From Neocallimastix lanati (nom. inval.) (Eukaryota; Neocallimastigomycota; Neocallimastigomycetes; Neocallimastigales; Neocallimastigaceae), in contig JACVTC010000012.1 in assembly GCA_016946835.1 (NCBI GenBank), forward strand, positions 389,001-453,000: a stretch of 64,000 nucleotides of DNA, written 5' to 3'. The notes beneath the pieces were generated by a model. That model saw only the letters and a program-made list of their open reading frames with translations. It did not search any database and had not been told where the DNA came from. Below are positions 11,388-22,790 of this stretch, piece by piece. The translations under genes and the position numbers were made by a program. Each line of letters opens with the position of its first letter. Positions within the stretch are counted from its first letter, which is position 1.

Positions 11388-11602
11388 CTTAAATAAATAA
11401 AGTGTTAATAATAATTATTAATACAAAACAATATTAAAGGTATTATTTTATCTTTGTGTCTTTTTTCTACCGATAGTCGGTTAATAGATTAAGAGTCTCA
11501 AAGAAGACCAGAGACTAAAATATCATAAAAAAAAAAAAAAAAAAAAAAATTTTAATAAAGATTTTTAATATATTAATAAATTAAAAATTTATTATTTTTT
11601 CC

Positions 11603-14506
11603 ATGAGCGAGATTAATAATTATATAATATTAAAAGGTACAGATAATTATGCGTTATGGTTTAATTATCTGTGCAATGAACTAAGAAAGGAAGGTTTATT
11701 ACACTACATTAAAGAAAATGTATTGAATAACGTGGATATTGATAATCCACCAAATGATAAGAAAGAACAAATTAAAAAGGATGCAAAAGTTGTATCTAAA
11801 ATTCTAAATACAATAAATATAAATATCCATAGAGAAATAGTAGGACTAAATACTTCCTATGAAATTATATCAAAATTAAAGAAGAAATATGGTAGTTCAA
11901 CTACTGATTCATCATACTGGTTGAAGAAATTAAACTCAATAAAAACAACTAATAAACAAGGAATTCTAGACGTGATAGATCAGTTAAAAGATATTTTTGA
12001 AAACATGGATAATATAAATTTCCACTTATCTGAAGATGAAAAATTAAGATACCTATTTAACGCTATGCCAGAAGATTATACAAATAAATTTACTCTTACT
12101 GATATAGATAATTTTACTAGTATTAGTAAGAAAATAGTGGAAGACATAAACAAACTTGCTTATATCCAACAATGGAACTTAAATAATCAACATATGGATG
12201 ATCCAATGGAAATAGACTATGCTGGTAAATTCCAAAAGAAGAATAAAAATAACAATAAAAGAAACTACCAGACAAAGAAAGCAGATAAAAAATACTGTCA
12301 TATATGTAATAAAAATAATCACAACACTTCTGATTGCTGGTTTAACGCGTTAAATAAGAACAGTAAATTTAATAAATATGTAAACCAAGAGTATTCCAAG
12401 GAAGAGAATACAAACAATAGTAAAAGTAATAATAATAATCAATCATCTTCAAAGAAAAAAGGAAAAGGAACATATTATACAGGAATAATTAAACAATATA
12501 ATATAAATGAACAATACAATGCTAATGTAGATTATGAAGATATAAAGATCATGTTTAAAAAGGACACTAATAAATCTCATAAATCAGTATATTTAATTAA
12601 TTATAAAAATAACGCGTCAAAAGTGTTAAAGAACATTTCTTCAATTAATTTCTATGATAAATCCTACTGGTTATATGATTCTGGAGCAGGAGAACACTTA
12701 ACAAACAATAAAAACTTATTAAAAAACTACAAAAAAGAAGAAATTGAATTAACCTGTGCTAATAATACTGTATGCACCTTTGAAGGTTACGGAGAATTTT
12801 CTTTCTTTATAAATAATTATAAAATTATTTTAAAGCGCGTATTATACTCAAAAGATGTTGCCAAGAACATGATAAGTGGTGTGGAATTAGCTAAATTAGG
12901 CATTAAGACTCTAACTGAATCAATTAATAATGATACAGTTAAAATTACTTTAATGGATAACCTATACAAAACTATAGGATCATTTGTATCAAATAGTCGC
13001 AATGAATTAATTATTACAGCAATACATGATAATTCAATAAAAGAAAATATAAAAAATAATATAATGGCAATAAATAAACTAAATAATGAAAGTAAATTAT
13101 TATGGCATAGAAGATTAGGCCATTATTATTTAGAAAATTTAAATGAATATTTAGATATTCATAATATTAAAGAATCAGAATGTATTGACTGTAAAATTGC
13201 AAAATTAAAACGATTCCCACATAACAAAGAAACTCCAAAAGCAACAGAAATATTAGAAATAATACATTCCGATATTATTGGACCAATTAATGATTCAATT
13301 ACTGGGAAAAGATTTATACTAACAGTAATTGATGAAAAATCACATAAAAGTTGGATTTTTCTGATGAAAAGTAAATCAGAAACAATTGATTTACTTATTG
13401 ATTTTATTAAATATTTAAATAATATTTTTAATGATAAAAAAGTAAAAAATTTTAAGTCTGATAATGCTAAGGAATATAGAAATAAAAAGTTAACTAGATT
13501 TTGTAAAGATAACGGAATAAATAAAATTTATTCTCCTCCCTACAATCCAGAAAATAATGGTTTAGCAGAAAGGTTTAATCAAACCATTATTTCTTGTACT
13601 AAAACTTTGCTATATTGGAGCAAATTATCTGAAAATTTTTGGGATTTCGCTATCCAATATGCAAATTATTTATATAATAAAACTCCGCATCTTATCTCTG
13701 AGAAAACTATCCCAGATGAAGTTTTCTTCAATGAAAAAGTTAAAATTGATCATATTAGGACTTTTGGATGTATTACCTATTATAAAATTTTTGATCAAAA
13801 TAAATCTAAGTTTTCACCAAATTCAAAGAAAGGAATTTTCCTTGGATTTAGTGAAGTTACTAACTCTAATATTGTTATGGATTATGAAGATTATAAAATC
13901 CATAATGTTAGAGAAATAATATGTAAAGAAAATGAGCCAGCAAAACTCTCACTATCTAATTCAGTAGGTGAAGAAAATGGATATCCATCTTTTTTAAATT
14001 TTGACTTTAATTTTAGCAAGACAAACAGGATAAAAAGTGGTACAATCCTTAATTTTCCTGGTCAAAATGACCATAAAAACTTGGATTCAAATTCAGTAGA
14101 AAATGAAAATAAAAATATTTCTGAAAAAGAAAATTCTGGTGATATTAATAATACTGATTTTAATACTATTACTAATACTAAAAATGATATTGAAAATACA
14201 TTAAACGAAAGCCATAATAATGATGTAAATAAAAATGAAAATAAAATGAAAAAGAAAAGCAATATTGAGGTAACCCAAGAAAAAGAAATAGAAGATCCTA
14301 ATAATTTTTCTGATGATGAATTTTTTGACGCAGTGGATGAAAAAAATTTTATTAATAAAAATTTTCAAAATTTTGATGAAAAATCTGAAAATGTAAATAT
14401 TGAAGAAAATTATAGTAATTTAAGTTCTGAAAAAAATTTTCTACTGAAAACTCTAATTCATATGAAAATAATAAAATTTCTGATGACAATAATAATAATT
14501 CCATAA
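11603..14506 (+). CDS. Copia gag, protease and integrase polyprotein
   Basis: This 967-residue frame starts MSEINNYIILKGTDNYALW, typical of copia gag (DUF4219/UBN2-like). It has a CCHC knuckle (CHICNKNNHNTSDC, about residues 232-245), a protease active site (WLYDSGAGEHLTNN, about 355), the integrase zinc segment (LWHRRLGHYYLENL to CIDCKIAKLKRFPH) and a DDE integrase core (HSDIIGPI, FKSDNAKEY, PPYNPENNGLAERFN). The tail is a long Asn/Glu-rich low-complexity spacer. In copia elements this polyprotein supplies capsid, protease and integrase for the intracellular particle. The remainder of pol follows within 40 bp. Confidence 0.93.
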   Translation: MSEINNYIILKGTDNYALWFNYLCNELRKEGLLHYIKENVLNNVDIDNPPNDKKEQIKKDAKVVSKILNTININIHREIVGLNTSYEIISKLKKKYGSSTTDSSYWLKKLNSIKTTNKQGILDVIDQLKDIFENMDNINFHLSEDEKLRYLFNAMPEDYTNKFTLTDIDNFTSISKKIVEDINKLAYIQQWNLNNQHMDDPMEIDYAGKFQKKNKNNNKRNYQTKKADKKYCHICNKNNHNTSDCWFNALNKNSKFNKYVNQEYSKEENTNNSKSNNNNQSSSKKKGKGTYYTGIIKQYNINEQYNANVDYEDIKIMFKKDTNKSHKSVYLINYKNNASKVLKNISSINFYDKSYWLYDSGAGEHLTNNKNLLKNYKKEEIELTCANNTVCTFEGYGEFSFFINNYKIILKRVLYSKDVAKNMISGVELAKLGIKTLTESINNDTVKITLMDNLYKTIGSFVSNSRNELIITAIHDNSIKENIKNNIMAINKLNNESKLLWHRRLGHYYLENLNEYLDIHNIKESECIDCKIAKLKRFPHNKETPKATEILEIIHSDIIGPINDSITGKRFILTVIDEKSHKSWIFLMKSKSETIDLLIDFIKYLNNIFNDKKVKNFKSDNAKEYRNKKLTRFCKDNGINKIYSPPYNPENNGLAERFNQTIISCTKTLLYWSKLSENFWDFAIQYANYLYNKTPHLISEKTIPDEVFFNEKVKIDHIRTFGCITYYKIFDQNKSKFSPNSKKGIFLGFSEVTNSNIVMDYEDYKIHNVREIICKENEPAKLSLSNSVGEENGYPSFLNFDFNFSKTNRIKSGTILNFPGQNDHKNLDSNSVENENKNISEKENSGDINNTDFNTITNTKNDIENTLNESHNNDVNKNENKMKKKSNIEVTQEKEIEDPNNFSDDEFFDAVDEKNFINKNFQNFDEKSENVNIEENYSNLSSEKNFLLKTLIHMKIIKFLMTIIIIP

Positions 14507-14541
14507 ATGGAAATAATATTAATAATCATGAAATTAAAAAT

Positions 14542-16662
14542 TTGAATAATAATAATAAAATTCAAAATGAATCAAATAATAAAGAATATACAGATAATAT
14601 TTTACAAAATGTAAATTCCAATATATTAAATAAATCAGAATTAAATCCAAAATTCAATATTAATAACAATCAGTTAAATAATAATATATTACAAAATAAA
14701 AGTGTAAAAACACCTTCTCTTAATGTAAACAAAAGGATAAAACTAAACTTTAAAAGAGGAAGAAGGCAACTTGTTATTGACAAAACAAAAAATGTTTCAC
14801 AAGATATATTAAATTTTAATAAAAATTTAAATATTAATAATAATTTTAATTTAAATAAAAATTTAAATAATAAATTATTAAATAATAAAATCTCAAATAA
14901 CAAAAAGAATAAAAATATAAATAAAAATAATTTATATTATAATAATTCTGAAAATACTTCCTATATTGATAATAGCCAAAGTAATGTTGCTTTTATTAAA
15001 AATAATTCAAATATCATTAATAACAATATTAATTTAAAAAGAAATTTTTCTGAAGTTGATTATGAAGAGAGTATTTTACGGCCTATTAAATACAAAAGAA
15101 TAAATAATAATAGATATGTTGCTACCATTTCCACAAATGTTCCTCTTTCCTATACTGATGCTATAACATGTAAAAACCACGAAGAATGGGAAAAAGCAAT
15201 TCAGGATGAACTTAAAAATTTATATGATAATAATATTTTTACTTTTGTAAAGTATATTCCTAAAGGAAAAAATATTATTTCTTCAAAGTGGGTTTTTGCA
15301 AATAAATATAATGGTGAATATATTATTACCAAAAGAAAAGCACGTCTTGTAGCTAGAGGTTTTAGACAAAGACGTGGTATCGATTATGATTTGACCTATT
15401 CTCCGACTCTCAATACAGACACCTTAAAACTTATTTTCTCCCTTGCTGCAAAATACAAATGGCCAATTCAACAATTAGATATTAAAGCTGCGTATCTCAA
15501 TGCAGATTTAGACAAAGAAATCTATATGTCTATTCCGCCAGGAGATCCTAACTTTGGGAGGGGATGGTGGAAGTTGAATAAGGCATTGTATGGGTTGAAG
15601 CAATCTGGCCGACAATGGAACAAAACTTTATCAAAATTTTTAATCAAAAACGGATATACTCAATTAATAACAGAAAAATGTATATTCGTTAAGAAAAATG
15701 AAAAAGGTGATGTATTAGTTATAATAGGTGTATATGTAGATGACATGGTCATTACAGGTATAAAAATAGAAATACAAAATACAATTAATATTATAAAGAA
15801 TAATTTTAAAATATCCAAATCAGAACAAATAAATTATATTCTTGGAATTGAAGTAAAGAAAATTGATAATAAATATATAATCTCTCAAGTAAATTATATT
15901 AATAAGATTTTGGAAAATTTTAACATAAAATATACAAGAAAAGTAAGTACTCCATGTGTTGGTGATAATATCAAAGGTGAAAATAATAAACCCTTTGATA
16001 GAACAGTCTACAAAAGTGCCATAGGCATGTTAATATATTTATCCAAATGTACTAGACCTGATATTTCTTTTGCAGTACATAAAGCTGCAAGAAATTCAGA
16101 AAATCCTATTATTACAGATTGGGTAAAAGTTACTAATATATTAAAATATTTAAATAACACAAAATATTATAAAATATGTTATGATGGTGAAGGTGAAATT
16201 ATCGGTTACACTGATTCGGATTTCGCTGGAGACATCAAAGATAGAAAATCAACTTCAGGGCATATTATCCTAATGGGTAAAAATCCTATATGCTGGTATT
16301 CTAAAAAACAAACAATAGTAGCTACATCGACAGCCGAAGCTGAATATATCAGTACTTCAGAATGTGTAAAAAAGGTTTTATATTTTAGAAATATTCTTAA
16401 AGAATTATTTAACTTTAAAAAACCAATAACAATTTATACTGATAATATAGCAAGTAAAACAAATATAGAAAATGATGAAATAAACACTAAATTAAAGCAT
16501 ATTTCAATCAAGTATTTTTTCAACAAAGATAATATTGAAAAAGGAAATATAAAATTAGAATATATTGAATCTAAACAAATGTTAGCTGACATACTCACTA
16601 AAAATAAAAATGGAAAAGATATGACGAACTTCGCAAACCAAGTTTTTATACATAAAAACTAG
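14542..16662 (+). CDS. Copia reverse transcriptase and RNase H
   Basis: This 706-residue frame begins with about 190 residues of Asn/Lys-rich low-complexity sequence. It then has the copia reverse transcriptase domain (SSKWVFANKYNGEYIITKRK, LDIKAAYLNADLDKEIYM, LNKALYGLKQSGRQWN, YVDDMVITG with the YVDD catalytic motif) and RNase H (YTDSDFAGDIKDRKSTSG, STAEAEYISTSECVK, ADILTK). It ends 13 bp before the 3' LTR with the polypurine tract between, so its end is intact. Confidence 0.93.
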   Translation: MNNNNKIQNESNNKEYTDNILQNVNSNILNKSELNPKFNINNNQLNNNILQNKSVKTPSLNVNKRIKLNFKRGRRQLVIDKTKNVSQDILNFNKNLNINNNFNLNKNLNNKLLNNKISNNKKNKNINKNNLYYNNSENTSYIDNSQSNVAFIKNNSNIINNNINLKRNFSEVDYEESILRPIKYKRINNNRYVATISTNVPLSYTDAITCKNHEEWEKAIQDELKNLYDNNIFTFVKYIPKGKNIISSKWVFANKYNGEYIITKRKARLVARGFRQRRGIDYDLTYSPTLNTDTLKLIFSLAAKYKWPIQQLDIKAAYLNADLDKEIYMSIPPGDPNFGRGWWKLNKALYGLKQSGRQWNKTLSKFLIKNGYTQLITEKCIFVKKNEKGDVLVIIGVYVDDMVITGIKIEIQNTINIIKNNFKISKSEQINYILGIEVKKIDNKYIISQVNYINKILENFNIKYTRKVSTPCVGDNIKGENNKPFDRTVYKSAIGMLIYLSKCTRPDISFAVHKAARNSENPIITDWVKVTNILKYLNNTKYYKICYDGEGEIIGYTDSDFAGDIKDRKSTSGHIILMGKNPICWYSKKQTIVATSTAEAEYISTSECVKKVLYFRNILKELFNFKKPITIYTDNIASKTNIENDEINTKLKHISIKYFFNKDNIEKGNIKLEYIESKQMLADILTKNKNGKDMTNFANQVFIHKN

Positions 16663-16675
16663 TTTGAGGGGGGAG

Positions 16676-16965
16676 TGTTAACAATCAAGATTATTATATA
16701 ATAATTATATAATAACATAAATTTAATTTAATAAAAATGTATATACATATAAATTTATTCTAACATATGACGTCACATGTATTTATTCATAATTTAATTT
16801 TATTCATATATTTATGTAAACAATTGTTATACATTAAAAACTGTACTCTCTCTCTTTTATAAAAAACTTAAATAAATAAAGTGTTAATAATAATTATTAA
16901 TACAAAACAATATTAAAGGTATTATTTTATCTTTGTGTCTTTTTTCTACCGATAGTCGGTTAATA
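16676..16965 (+). repeat. 3' LTR of the copia element
   Basis: It appears identical to 11197-11486 and is preceded by the polypurine tract and followed by the ATTTT duplication. Confidence 0.9.
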
Positions 16966-17430
16966 ATTTTTATTTATTTATTATTATTATTAATTTATTA
17001 TTATTATTATTAAAATTATTTATTTATTATTTGAAATTATTTTATTATTAAAAGTAAAAATTTTAAATACTTATCTTTTTTAAATTATTTATTTATTTAT
17101 TTATTTTATTTTGTTTATTTTTGTTTCTTGTTTCTTGTTTTGTTTTTTGTTGTTTTGTTTTTGTTTTTTATTGTTTTGTTTTTGTTTTTTATTTTATTTT
17201 ATTTTATTTTATTTTTTTTATAAAAAATATATATATATATAATTATTAAAATATAAACAAATAATAATAAAAAATATAATGAAATTATATAAATAGAAAG
17301 AAAAAGTTTTGCAAATAATATATTTCTTATATATAATTTGATTTTTAATTATTTTAAAATTTATTTTTTTTTTAATTATTATTATATTATATTATTTCCA
17401 AAATTTTCTTTTTCAAAGAAGAGTTATTAT
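16966..17430. other. A/T-rich tract ending in a self-priming primer site
   Basis: Simple TTATTA and TTTTG/TTTTGTT repeats, with no gene. The last 12 bases (AAGAGTTATTAT, 17419-17430) are, on the minus strand, the probable primer site next to the following LTR. Confidence 0.5.
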
Positions 17431-17893
17431 TGTAAGAAATTACTTATAAAATTAATTATAAATAATTTCTTAACTACAAATTAACATTAATTATTACTAA
17501 TTAACATTAATTTGAGAAAATAAAATTAAATATAATTAAAGAAATATGAAATAATATTAATAAATAATTATACTTAATATAAAAAAGAGTTTATTATAGA
17601 AAGTTTATAGTAAACAATAACACAAAAGAATAAAAAACACAAATATTTATAAAATATGTTTTATTAAAAAGGTTTTTGTTTATTAATTAATTATTTTATT
17701 TGAATTATTATTTATTATAAAAATCCTAAAATAATAACTCTTGATTTCTCGAAGAGAACTCAAGAGAAATAAATATATATAAATTAATAAATATTATTGG
17801 TTATAATAAATACAATAATTTAATGTATTAAATTAATGTATTAAATAAGAAAGATAGATAAATTTTATAATAAATTTATCTAAATTTCTTACA
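17431..17893 (-). repeat. Short LTR of the self-priming gypsy superfamily
   Basis: The boundaries are TGTAAGAAAT...ATTTCTTACA. On the minus strand it has the terminal hairpin (CTCTTGAGTTCTC / GAGAAATCAAGAG) followed by AAGAGTTATTAT (forward 17731-17742), whose complement lies directly outside the LTR at 17419-17430. It is about half the length of the 21041-21966 copy and lacks the pseudoknot region. Confidence 0.6.
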
Positions 17894-17894
17894 G

Positions 17895-18699
17895 TGTATG
17901 TATGTAACTATAATTATTTGTTAAATAATTATAATTTCTTTATTTGATTATTTATCTATTATATAATTTATACATTCATTCATTAAATTAGTAATTATTT
18001 ATCAAGTTAATATGTATTTGTATATTTAATTATAGTTTTAATTTAATTAAAAATTTTTTCTTTAAATTTATTTAGTATACATTTATTTTATTTAATTTAT
18101 TTAATTAATTATAAATTTTATTAATTTCTATAGTAATGAATTAATTATTTAATTATTATTTTTAATTAAAATTTGGATTAACTTATTCGGACTTAAAAGT
18201 TTTTTTATTTTCTTATTAAAATATAAATTAATTTTATCTGACTTTAAGTTTTTTTCTAATTTATTATATTAATAAATTGGTTTTTCCTTAAAGAAATTAT
18301 CTAGTTTTTTCTTCTAATCTTTTTCTAGATAAGATAATTGTTAAGATTAGAAAACCTTTTAAATTATTATTTTATATAAAATTTTATTATTTGATTTTTT
18401 GTATAAATAGCTATAGCTATTGATTTCTCTAAATTTTTGAGAAATCAAGAGTTATTATTATATAACAAATATTAAATAAAAATATAATAATAATAAATAA
18501 AATCAATAACATTTTCAATAAGTACTCTTTTAATTTTGTGTTGTTTATTATATTTGTTTATAATAAACTCTTCTTTGTCAAGATAAGTTAAAATTTTCTT
18601 TATTTTTTCTAATTGTTTTCTTATTTTCTCAACTTGATGTTAATATCAGGTTGTAGTTAATAATTTTGTTATAATAAATATTATTATGAAATTATTACA
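17895..18699 (+). repeat. Solo or orphan LTR of the self-priming gypsy superfamily
   Basis: It starts TGTATGTATG and ends GAAATTATTACA. The hairpin TTATCTAG / CTAGATAA (18297-18304, 18325-18332) with the loop complement (18343-18352), a TATAAATAG box (18412-18420) and a hairpin ending TCAAGAGTTATTAT are all present. It is related to 37361-38247. Confidence 0.6.
18412..18420 (+). promoter_or_regulatory. TATA box of LTR 17895-18699
   Basis: TATAAATAG occurs at the same relative place as in the other LTRs of this superfamily, upstream of the TSS-proximal hairpin. Confidence 0.5.
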
Positions 18700-18700
18700 G

Positions 18701-19244
18701 TGTAAAAGGTATGTTTATTAACTTCAATAACGAATAATAATTAAATTTAAAGGCTAAGATAACTTAACACCTCTTTATTCGAGTTGTTAATAATAAACAC
18801 TAAAATTAATTATATTTATAATTATTTATTTTATCACACTAGAAAATAGCGCAGCACTTTATAACTCTATCTGTTATTAGTTACTGAGCTTACACTGAGC
18901 AATATATATTTATTTAATAATTATATTTTATTTATGAATATTAATATTTATAATAACAATTTACGTTAATAGTAACGCTAGTGCGTTACAGTTACAGGTT
19001 CACTTATCATTTATACATGTCATTACTTTTATGATTGGTAAATAACTTAGTTAAATATATTTTATTTAGTGATTAGTAAACTAAGTATTTAACTATATAA
19101 TTAACTATAAAATAATAAAATTTAATGTACGAAATTAATAAAAGATTTTATTTGATTAGCCGAAATTGCTAATTGTTTAGAGATACGTTACGTAACCAAA
19201 GAACTATCATTGGATAGGCTTGTAGTTACCATGTATCTGTTACA
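18701..19244 (-). repeat. LTR of the GC-rich chromovirus family (family C)
   Basis: It starts TGTAAAAGGT and ends TCTGTTACA on the plus strand, matching the LTR at 38249-38804. It holds the palindromes GTAACGCTAGTGCGTTAC (18972-18989) and GTTACGTAAC (19187-19196). The flanks show no target duplication. It starts one base after the preceding LTR ends. Confidence 0.75.
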
Positions 19245-19254
19245 GCTAGTTATG

Positions 19255-19560
19255 TGTAAGAAATTACTTATAAAATTAATTATAAATAATTTCTTAACTA
19301 AAAATTAACACTAATTATTACTAATTAACATTAATTTGAGAAAATAAAATTAAATAAATATGAAATAATAATTATACTTAATATAAAAGAGAGTTTATTA
19401 TAGAAAGTTTATAATAAACAAAAACACAAAAGGAATAAAAAACACAAATATTTATAAAATATGTTTTATTAAAAAGGTTTTTGTTTATTAATTATTTTAT
19501 TTGAATTATTATTTATTATAAAAATCCTAAAATAATAACTCTTGATTTCTCTAAGAAAAC
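19255..19560 (-). repeat. Partial LTR, same family as 21041-21966
   Basis: It starts TGTAAGAAATTACTTATAAA and follows the 21041 LTR closely for about 300 bp before joining gag/protease sequence. Confidence 0.65.
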
Positions 19561-20412
19561 TTTTAGCAGAACCTGAATCAATGAGTATATTGGTTTGAAT
19601 CTTTTTTCCTTTAAAATCGATGAAAAAAGTAGAAGTTATTGTAGGAGATTTCCCGCTAGGAGTATAGTTAGCCGAGAGTACGTCTGGATTGTGCTTATGT
19701 TTATTAGGTTTGAATCGCTTCTTATGACTTCTTTCAGAGTTGTGGCTATAGTGCTTATTCTTGTTAGAATTTCGATTGAATTTATTGTTTGTATCTTTGT
19801 GTTTTAACCGAAGTAAGCTCTCAAGGTGACATTTTTTATCTATCTCGATAACCAGATTCGTTGCTTCAAATAACGTTTTGGGTCTTTCCGTGAATTTAAT
19901 AAATTCTTCTCGAACTTTGTCGAGAAGGCCCTTTCTTAGAATATCAATAAGAACATTGTCCGGCCACCCAAACTGTCCCGCAAGCCTTCTGAATTCAATA
20001 GTGAATTCAGCCGCTCCGCCAAAACTAAGCTGCTTAAGACCCCATAGCTTCTCCATAATAACATACCGCTGTTTGTGGTCATTTCCTGCATCAAAATTCT
20101 TTAAAAGAAGTTCCTTGAAGTCAGTGTATGATAGCTCCTTAAGTGTTCCATCGGTTAGCAGAGACAGTCCCCACTTCCTGGAGGTTCCAGTAAGTTTGTT
20201 AAGAACGAATGTATTCTTGGATCCATCGTTCTGGAATGCATTAGGATGTTTCGCTTACGGCGAGAATCTGTGAGATTCTGGAGGGATTATTTCTTTCATT
20301 TTCTTTTAGTAATACGCCATTTGAGGAAAAGAGTGCAGAAATGAAATCTGATATAGCGGAAATAAGTTTGGAGGTGTTAGGGTCCACAAGTCTTTCGTTA
20401 TTTAAATTCATT
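19560..20412 (-). pseudogene. Gypsy gag and protease remnant
   Basis: On the minus strand it begins MNLNNERLVDPNTSKLISA at 20412. A Retrotrans_gag domain follows (YVIMEKLWGLKQLSFGGAAE, FRRLAGQFGWPDN, ILRKGLLDKVREEF), then a basic Lys/His/Asn-rich nucleocapsid tail and a protease start with the catalytic motif NILIDSGSAKSFL. It makes the capsid and protease of a gypsy element and is broken. Confidence 0.75.
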
Positions 20413-21040
20413 TTCTATTATTTATTTATTTATCTTGTTTTATTTATATTTATTTTTATTTTTTGTCTAATATTATATAAAAATTATATATGTATAAATA
20501 AAAAAAAAAAATCAGTGTAGTTATTTAAGAAATTTACAGAGTTTTTATATTTTACTCAGGCTTATTAATATATATATAATAATATTTTCATTTATTTATT
20601 TATTTTATTTATTTATTTATTATTTATTATTTATTTATTTAATTATTTATTATTTATTTATTTTGTTTTATTTATTTATTAAATTTATTTTAAAATTTTT
20701 TTTTTTTTACTATTATTATATTTCCAACCAATAAAAGACTAAACTAATTTTTTTTAATTAACCTTATTATATTTCCAACCAATAAAAGATTAAACTAATT
20801 TTTTTTTAATTAATCTTATATTTCCAACCAATAAAAAAAACTAATCTAAAATAAGAAAAGACTAATTAAAAAAATTTTTTTTTTTTTTTGTTATATATAT
20901 ATATTAAATTATTTAATTATTAACAAATAAAAATAAATTTTTATTATTTTTTGTATTTTTTTTTTGTTTTTTTTTTAACCAATTAACTACAAGTAATATG
21001 ATTAAATTTTTATTTATTTTAATATCAGAAGAGTTATTAT
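20413..21040 (-). other. Gypsy leader with triple CCAAT-containing repeat
   Basis: No gene. Three ~50-bp tandem units start with TTTCCAACCAATAAAA at 20721, 20772 and 20821. Long homopolymer A and T runs surround them. Confidence 0.6.
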
Positions 21041-21966
21041 TGTACGAAATTACTTATAAAATTAATTATAAATAATTTCTTAACTAAAAATTAACATTAA
21101 TTATTACTAATTAACTTTAATTTGAGAAAATAAAATTAAATATAATTAAAGAAATATGAAATAATATTAATAAATAATTATACTTAATATAAAAAAGAGT
21201 TTATTATAGAAAGTTTATAGTAAACAATAACACAAAAGGAATAAAAAACACAAATATTTATAAATTATATTTTATTAAAAGGTTTTTATCTATTAATTAA
21301 TTATTTTATTTGAATTATTATTTATTATAAAAATCCTAAAATAATAACTCTTGATTTCTCAAAGAGAACTCAAGAATTTCTATTTATACATTTAAATTTT
21401 AATAAATTTGTTTCTAATCTTAACAAATCAATTGTTTAGGAAAAGATTAGAAGAAAAACCTAAACAAGAATTCGACTGATAATCTATACATATCGGTCAT
21501 CGAATATTTTAAGTAAAACCGATTGGTAAAATCGGGAAAAACCTTAAAATACCGATTGTCTAATATTAAGTACACTAGAATAGATAAAATAAAAGAAAAT
21601 ATAATAAGAATGATTAAAAATGAATTATTTAAATATTATTGGTTACTAATTAAATAAAATAACGAATTCATAAAAATAAAATCAATCTTTTACAAAAATT
21701 ACCAAAACAGGATTAATTTTAAATTAATATTAATAAAATGTCAATATTATATGTTAAAATTAAATGAATAAATAAATAAATTACTAATATAATCAATGAA
21801 TGTAATAATTATTAAATAAATTCTTATAATTATATTTAATGAATGTATATATAATAATTTAAATAAATTATCTAATATTAATTTAATGAATATATAATAA
21901 TTAGATAATTTATTATGAACTAAGAAATAATAATTATTTTATAGGAAATAATTATAATTTCTTACA
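21041..21966 (-). repeat. 5' LTR of the gypsy gag-protease remnant
   Basis: On the minus strand it starts TGTAAGAAATTATAATTATT and ends TTTCGTACA. Features: hairpin TTGTTTAGG / CCTAAACAA (21432-21440, 21459-21467), its loop complement at 21412-21421, a TATA box (21380-21388), a TSS-proximal hairpin and the 12-mer complementary to the primer site (forward 21341-21352). Confidence 0.7.
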
Positions 21967-22154
21967 TTATGAGTTTCGTTACACCTAAATTATTTTTATT
22001 TTATTTTATTATTATTATTTTTATTTTTATTTAAATAAATTAAAAATAATAAATAAAAATTACTAATATTAATAATTTTTACTTAAAATATAAAGAAACA
22101 TTATTTATTATTTAGTTAATAAGTAATAAAATTTTATAATACTTTATTTGAATT

Positions 22155-22790
22155 CATTATTATTGCAATACTTTAAAACTGTAAAACTTTCTTTCTTTAG
22201 TACTATCATAATATCCATCACAACGTGCGGCAACAATCGAATCATTATCTACATATAAGCATCAGTTATCTCCATCTTTTCCGCGACATTTGTAATGGTC
22301 GGAAGATTCATAGATACCCTTGAATGGTTTATTGTTTGATCTATATCCAATTTTAACAATTGTATCCCCTGTTTTTATTGCATATTGATAAAATGATAAT
22401 ACAATACTATCATTACAAGGCATTAAAACTAAATAATCTTTTTTCACTGAGGATTCCTTTATTTTATATTTATTAATATAACTTTTATTTATATTTCCAA
22501 GACAATAACCAGAAGAATTTTTAATTTCGGCCCATACTTTTGCTTTCTTTATGTTCGAATAAAGCTTAGTTTTATTTTTTGATATCATAAGATCGTATGG
22601 AACTTTAGTGTTTTCCTTACCAACATAATAATTTGTATTATACATTGTTATAATAAAAATTGAAGGTGGTAGTGTGGGAGTTGCTTTTTTCGTAGTTTTA
22701 GATTTAACAATTGCTTTTGGTGTTGTTTTATTTGTAGTTGCGGGTTTAACTATTTCTTTTTTTGTTTTAACATTCTATTATGCTTGAATA
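22155..22790 (-). pseudogene. 3' part of a second secreted lectin-like protein gene
   Basis: On the minus strand a Lys/Thr/Pro linker (KKEIVKPATTNKTTPK) leads into a domain beginning MYNTNYYVGKENTKVPYDL. It has cysteines and repeats (NSSGYCLGNINKSY, KDYLVLMPCND) resembling the terminal domain of the pseudogene at 1-3534, and ends SFKVLQ at about 22156. An in-frame TGA interrupts it near 22262, where KDGDN is followed by CLYVDND. The 5' part is missing: the linker runs straight into a decayed copia fragment at about 22773. It is a host gene fragment, probably a secreted carbohydrate-binding protein; its enzyme part, if any, is lost. Confidence 0.6.

Larger units (their letters stand above)
11197..11486 (+). 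repeat. 5' LTR of the copia element
   Basis: The LTR starts TGTTAACA and ends GGTTAATA. It holds a perfect CRE palindrome TGACGTCA (11289-11296) about 90 bp upstream of a TATA box (TATAAAAAA, 11379-11387), followed by an A/T-rich R/U5 part. Confidence 0.9.
11197..16965 (+). mobile_element. Young Ty1/copia element, near whole
   Basis: Two 290-bp LTRs (11197-11486 and 16676-16965) appear identical base for base, and the element is flanked by a 5-bp duplication ATTTT (11192-11196 and 16966-16970). A polypurine tract (TTTGAGGGGGGAG) abuts the 3' LTR. The internal region codes for gag, protease, integrase, reverse transcriptase and RNase H in copia order. Identical LTRs imply very recent insertion. 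It looks whole at the DNA level, with about one break in the coding part. Confidence 0.95.
19255..21966 (-). mobile_element. Broken Ty3/gypsy element (gag-protease remnant)
   Basis: Minus-strand order: 5' LTR (21966-21041), primer site AAGAGTTATTAT complement (21040-21029), leader with three ~50-bp repeats, gag and start of protease (20412-19560), then a partial LTR (19560-19255). It belongs to the self-priming superfamily. Broken, with several breaks. Confidence 0.75.

Noticed and set aside
22150-22262. In-frame TGA read as tryptophan (altered genetic code)
   Set aside because: Other reading frames in the window use TGA as a normal stop, and the host gene fragment is already truncated.
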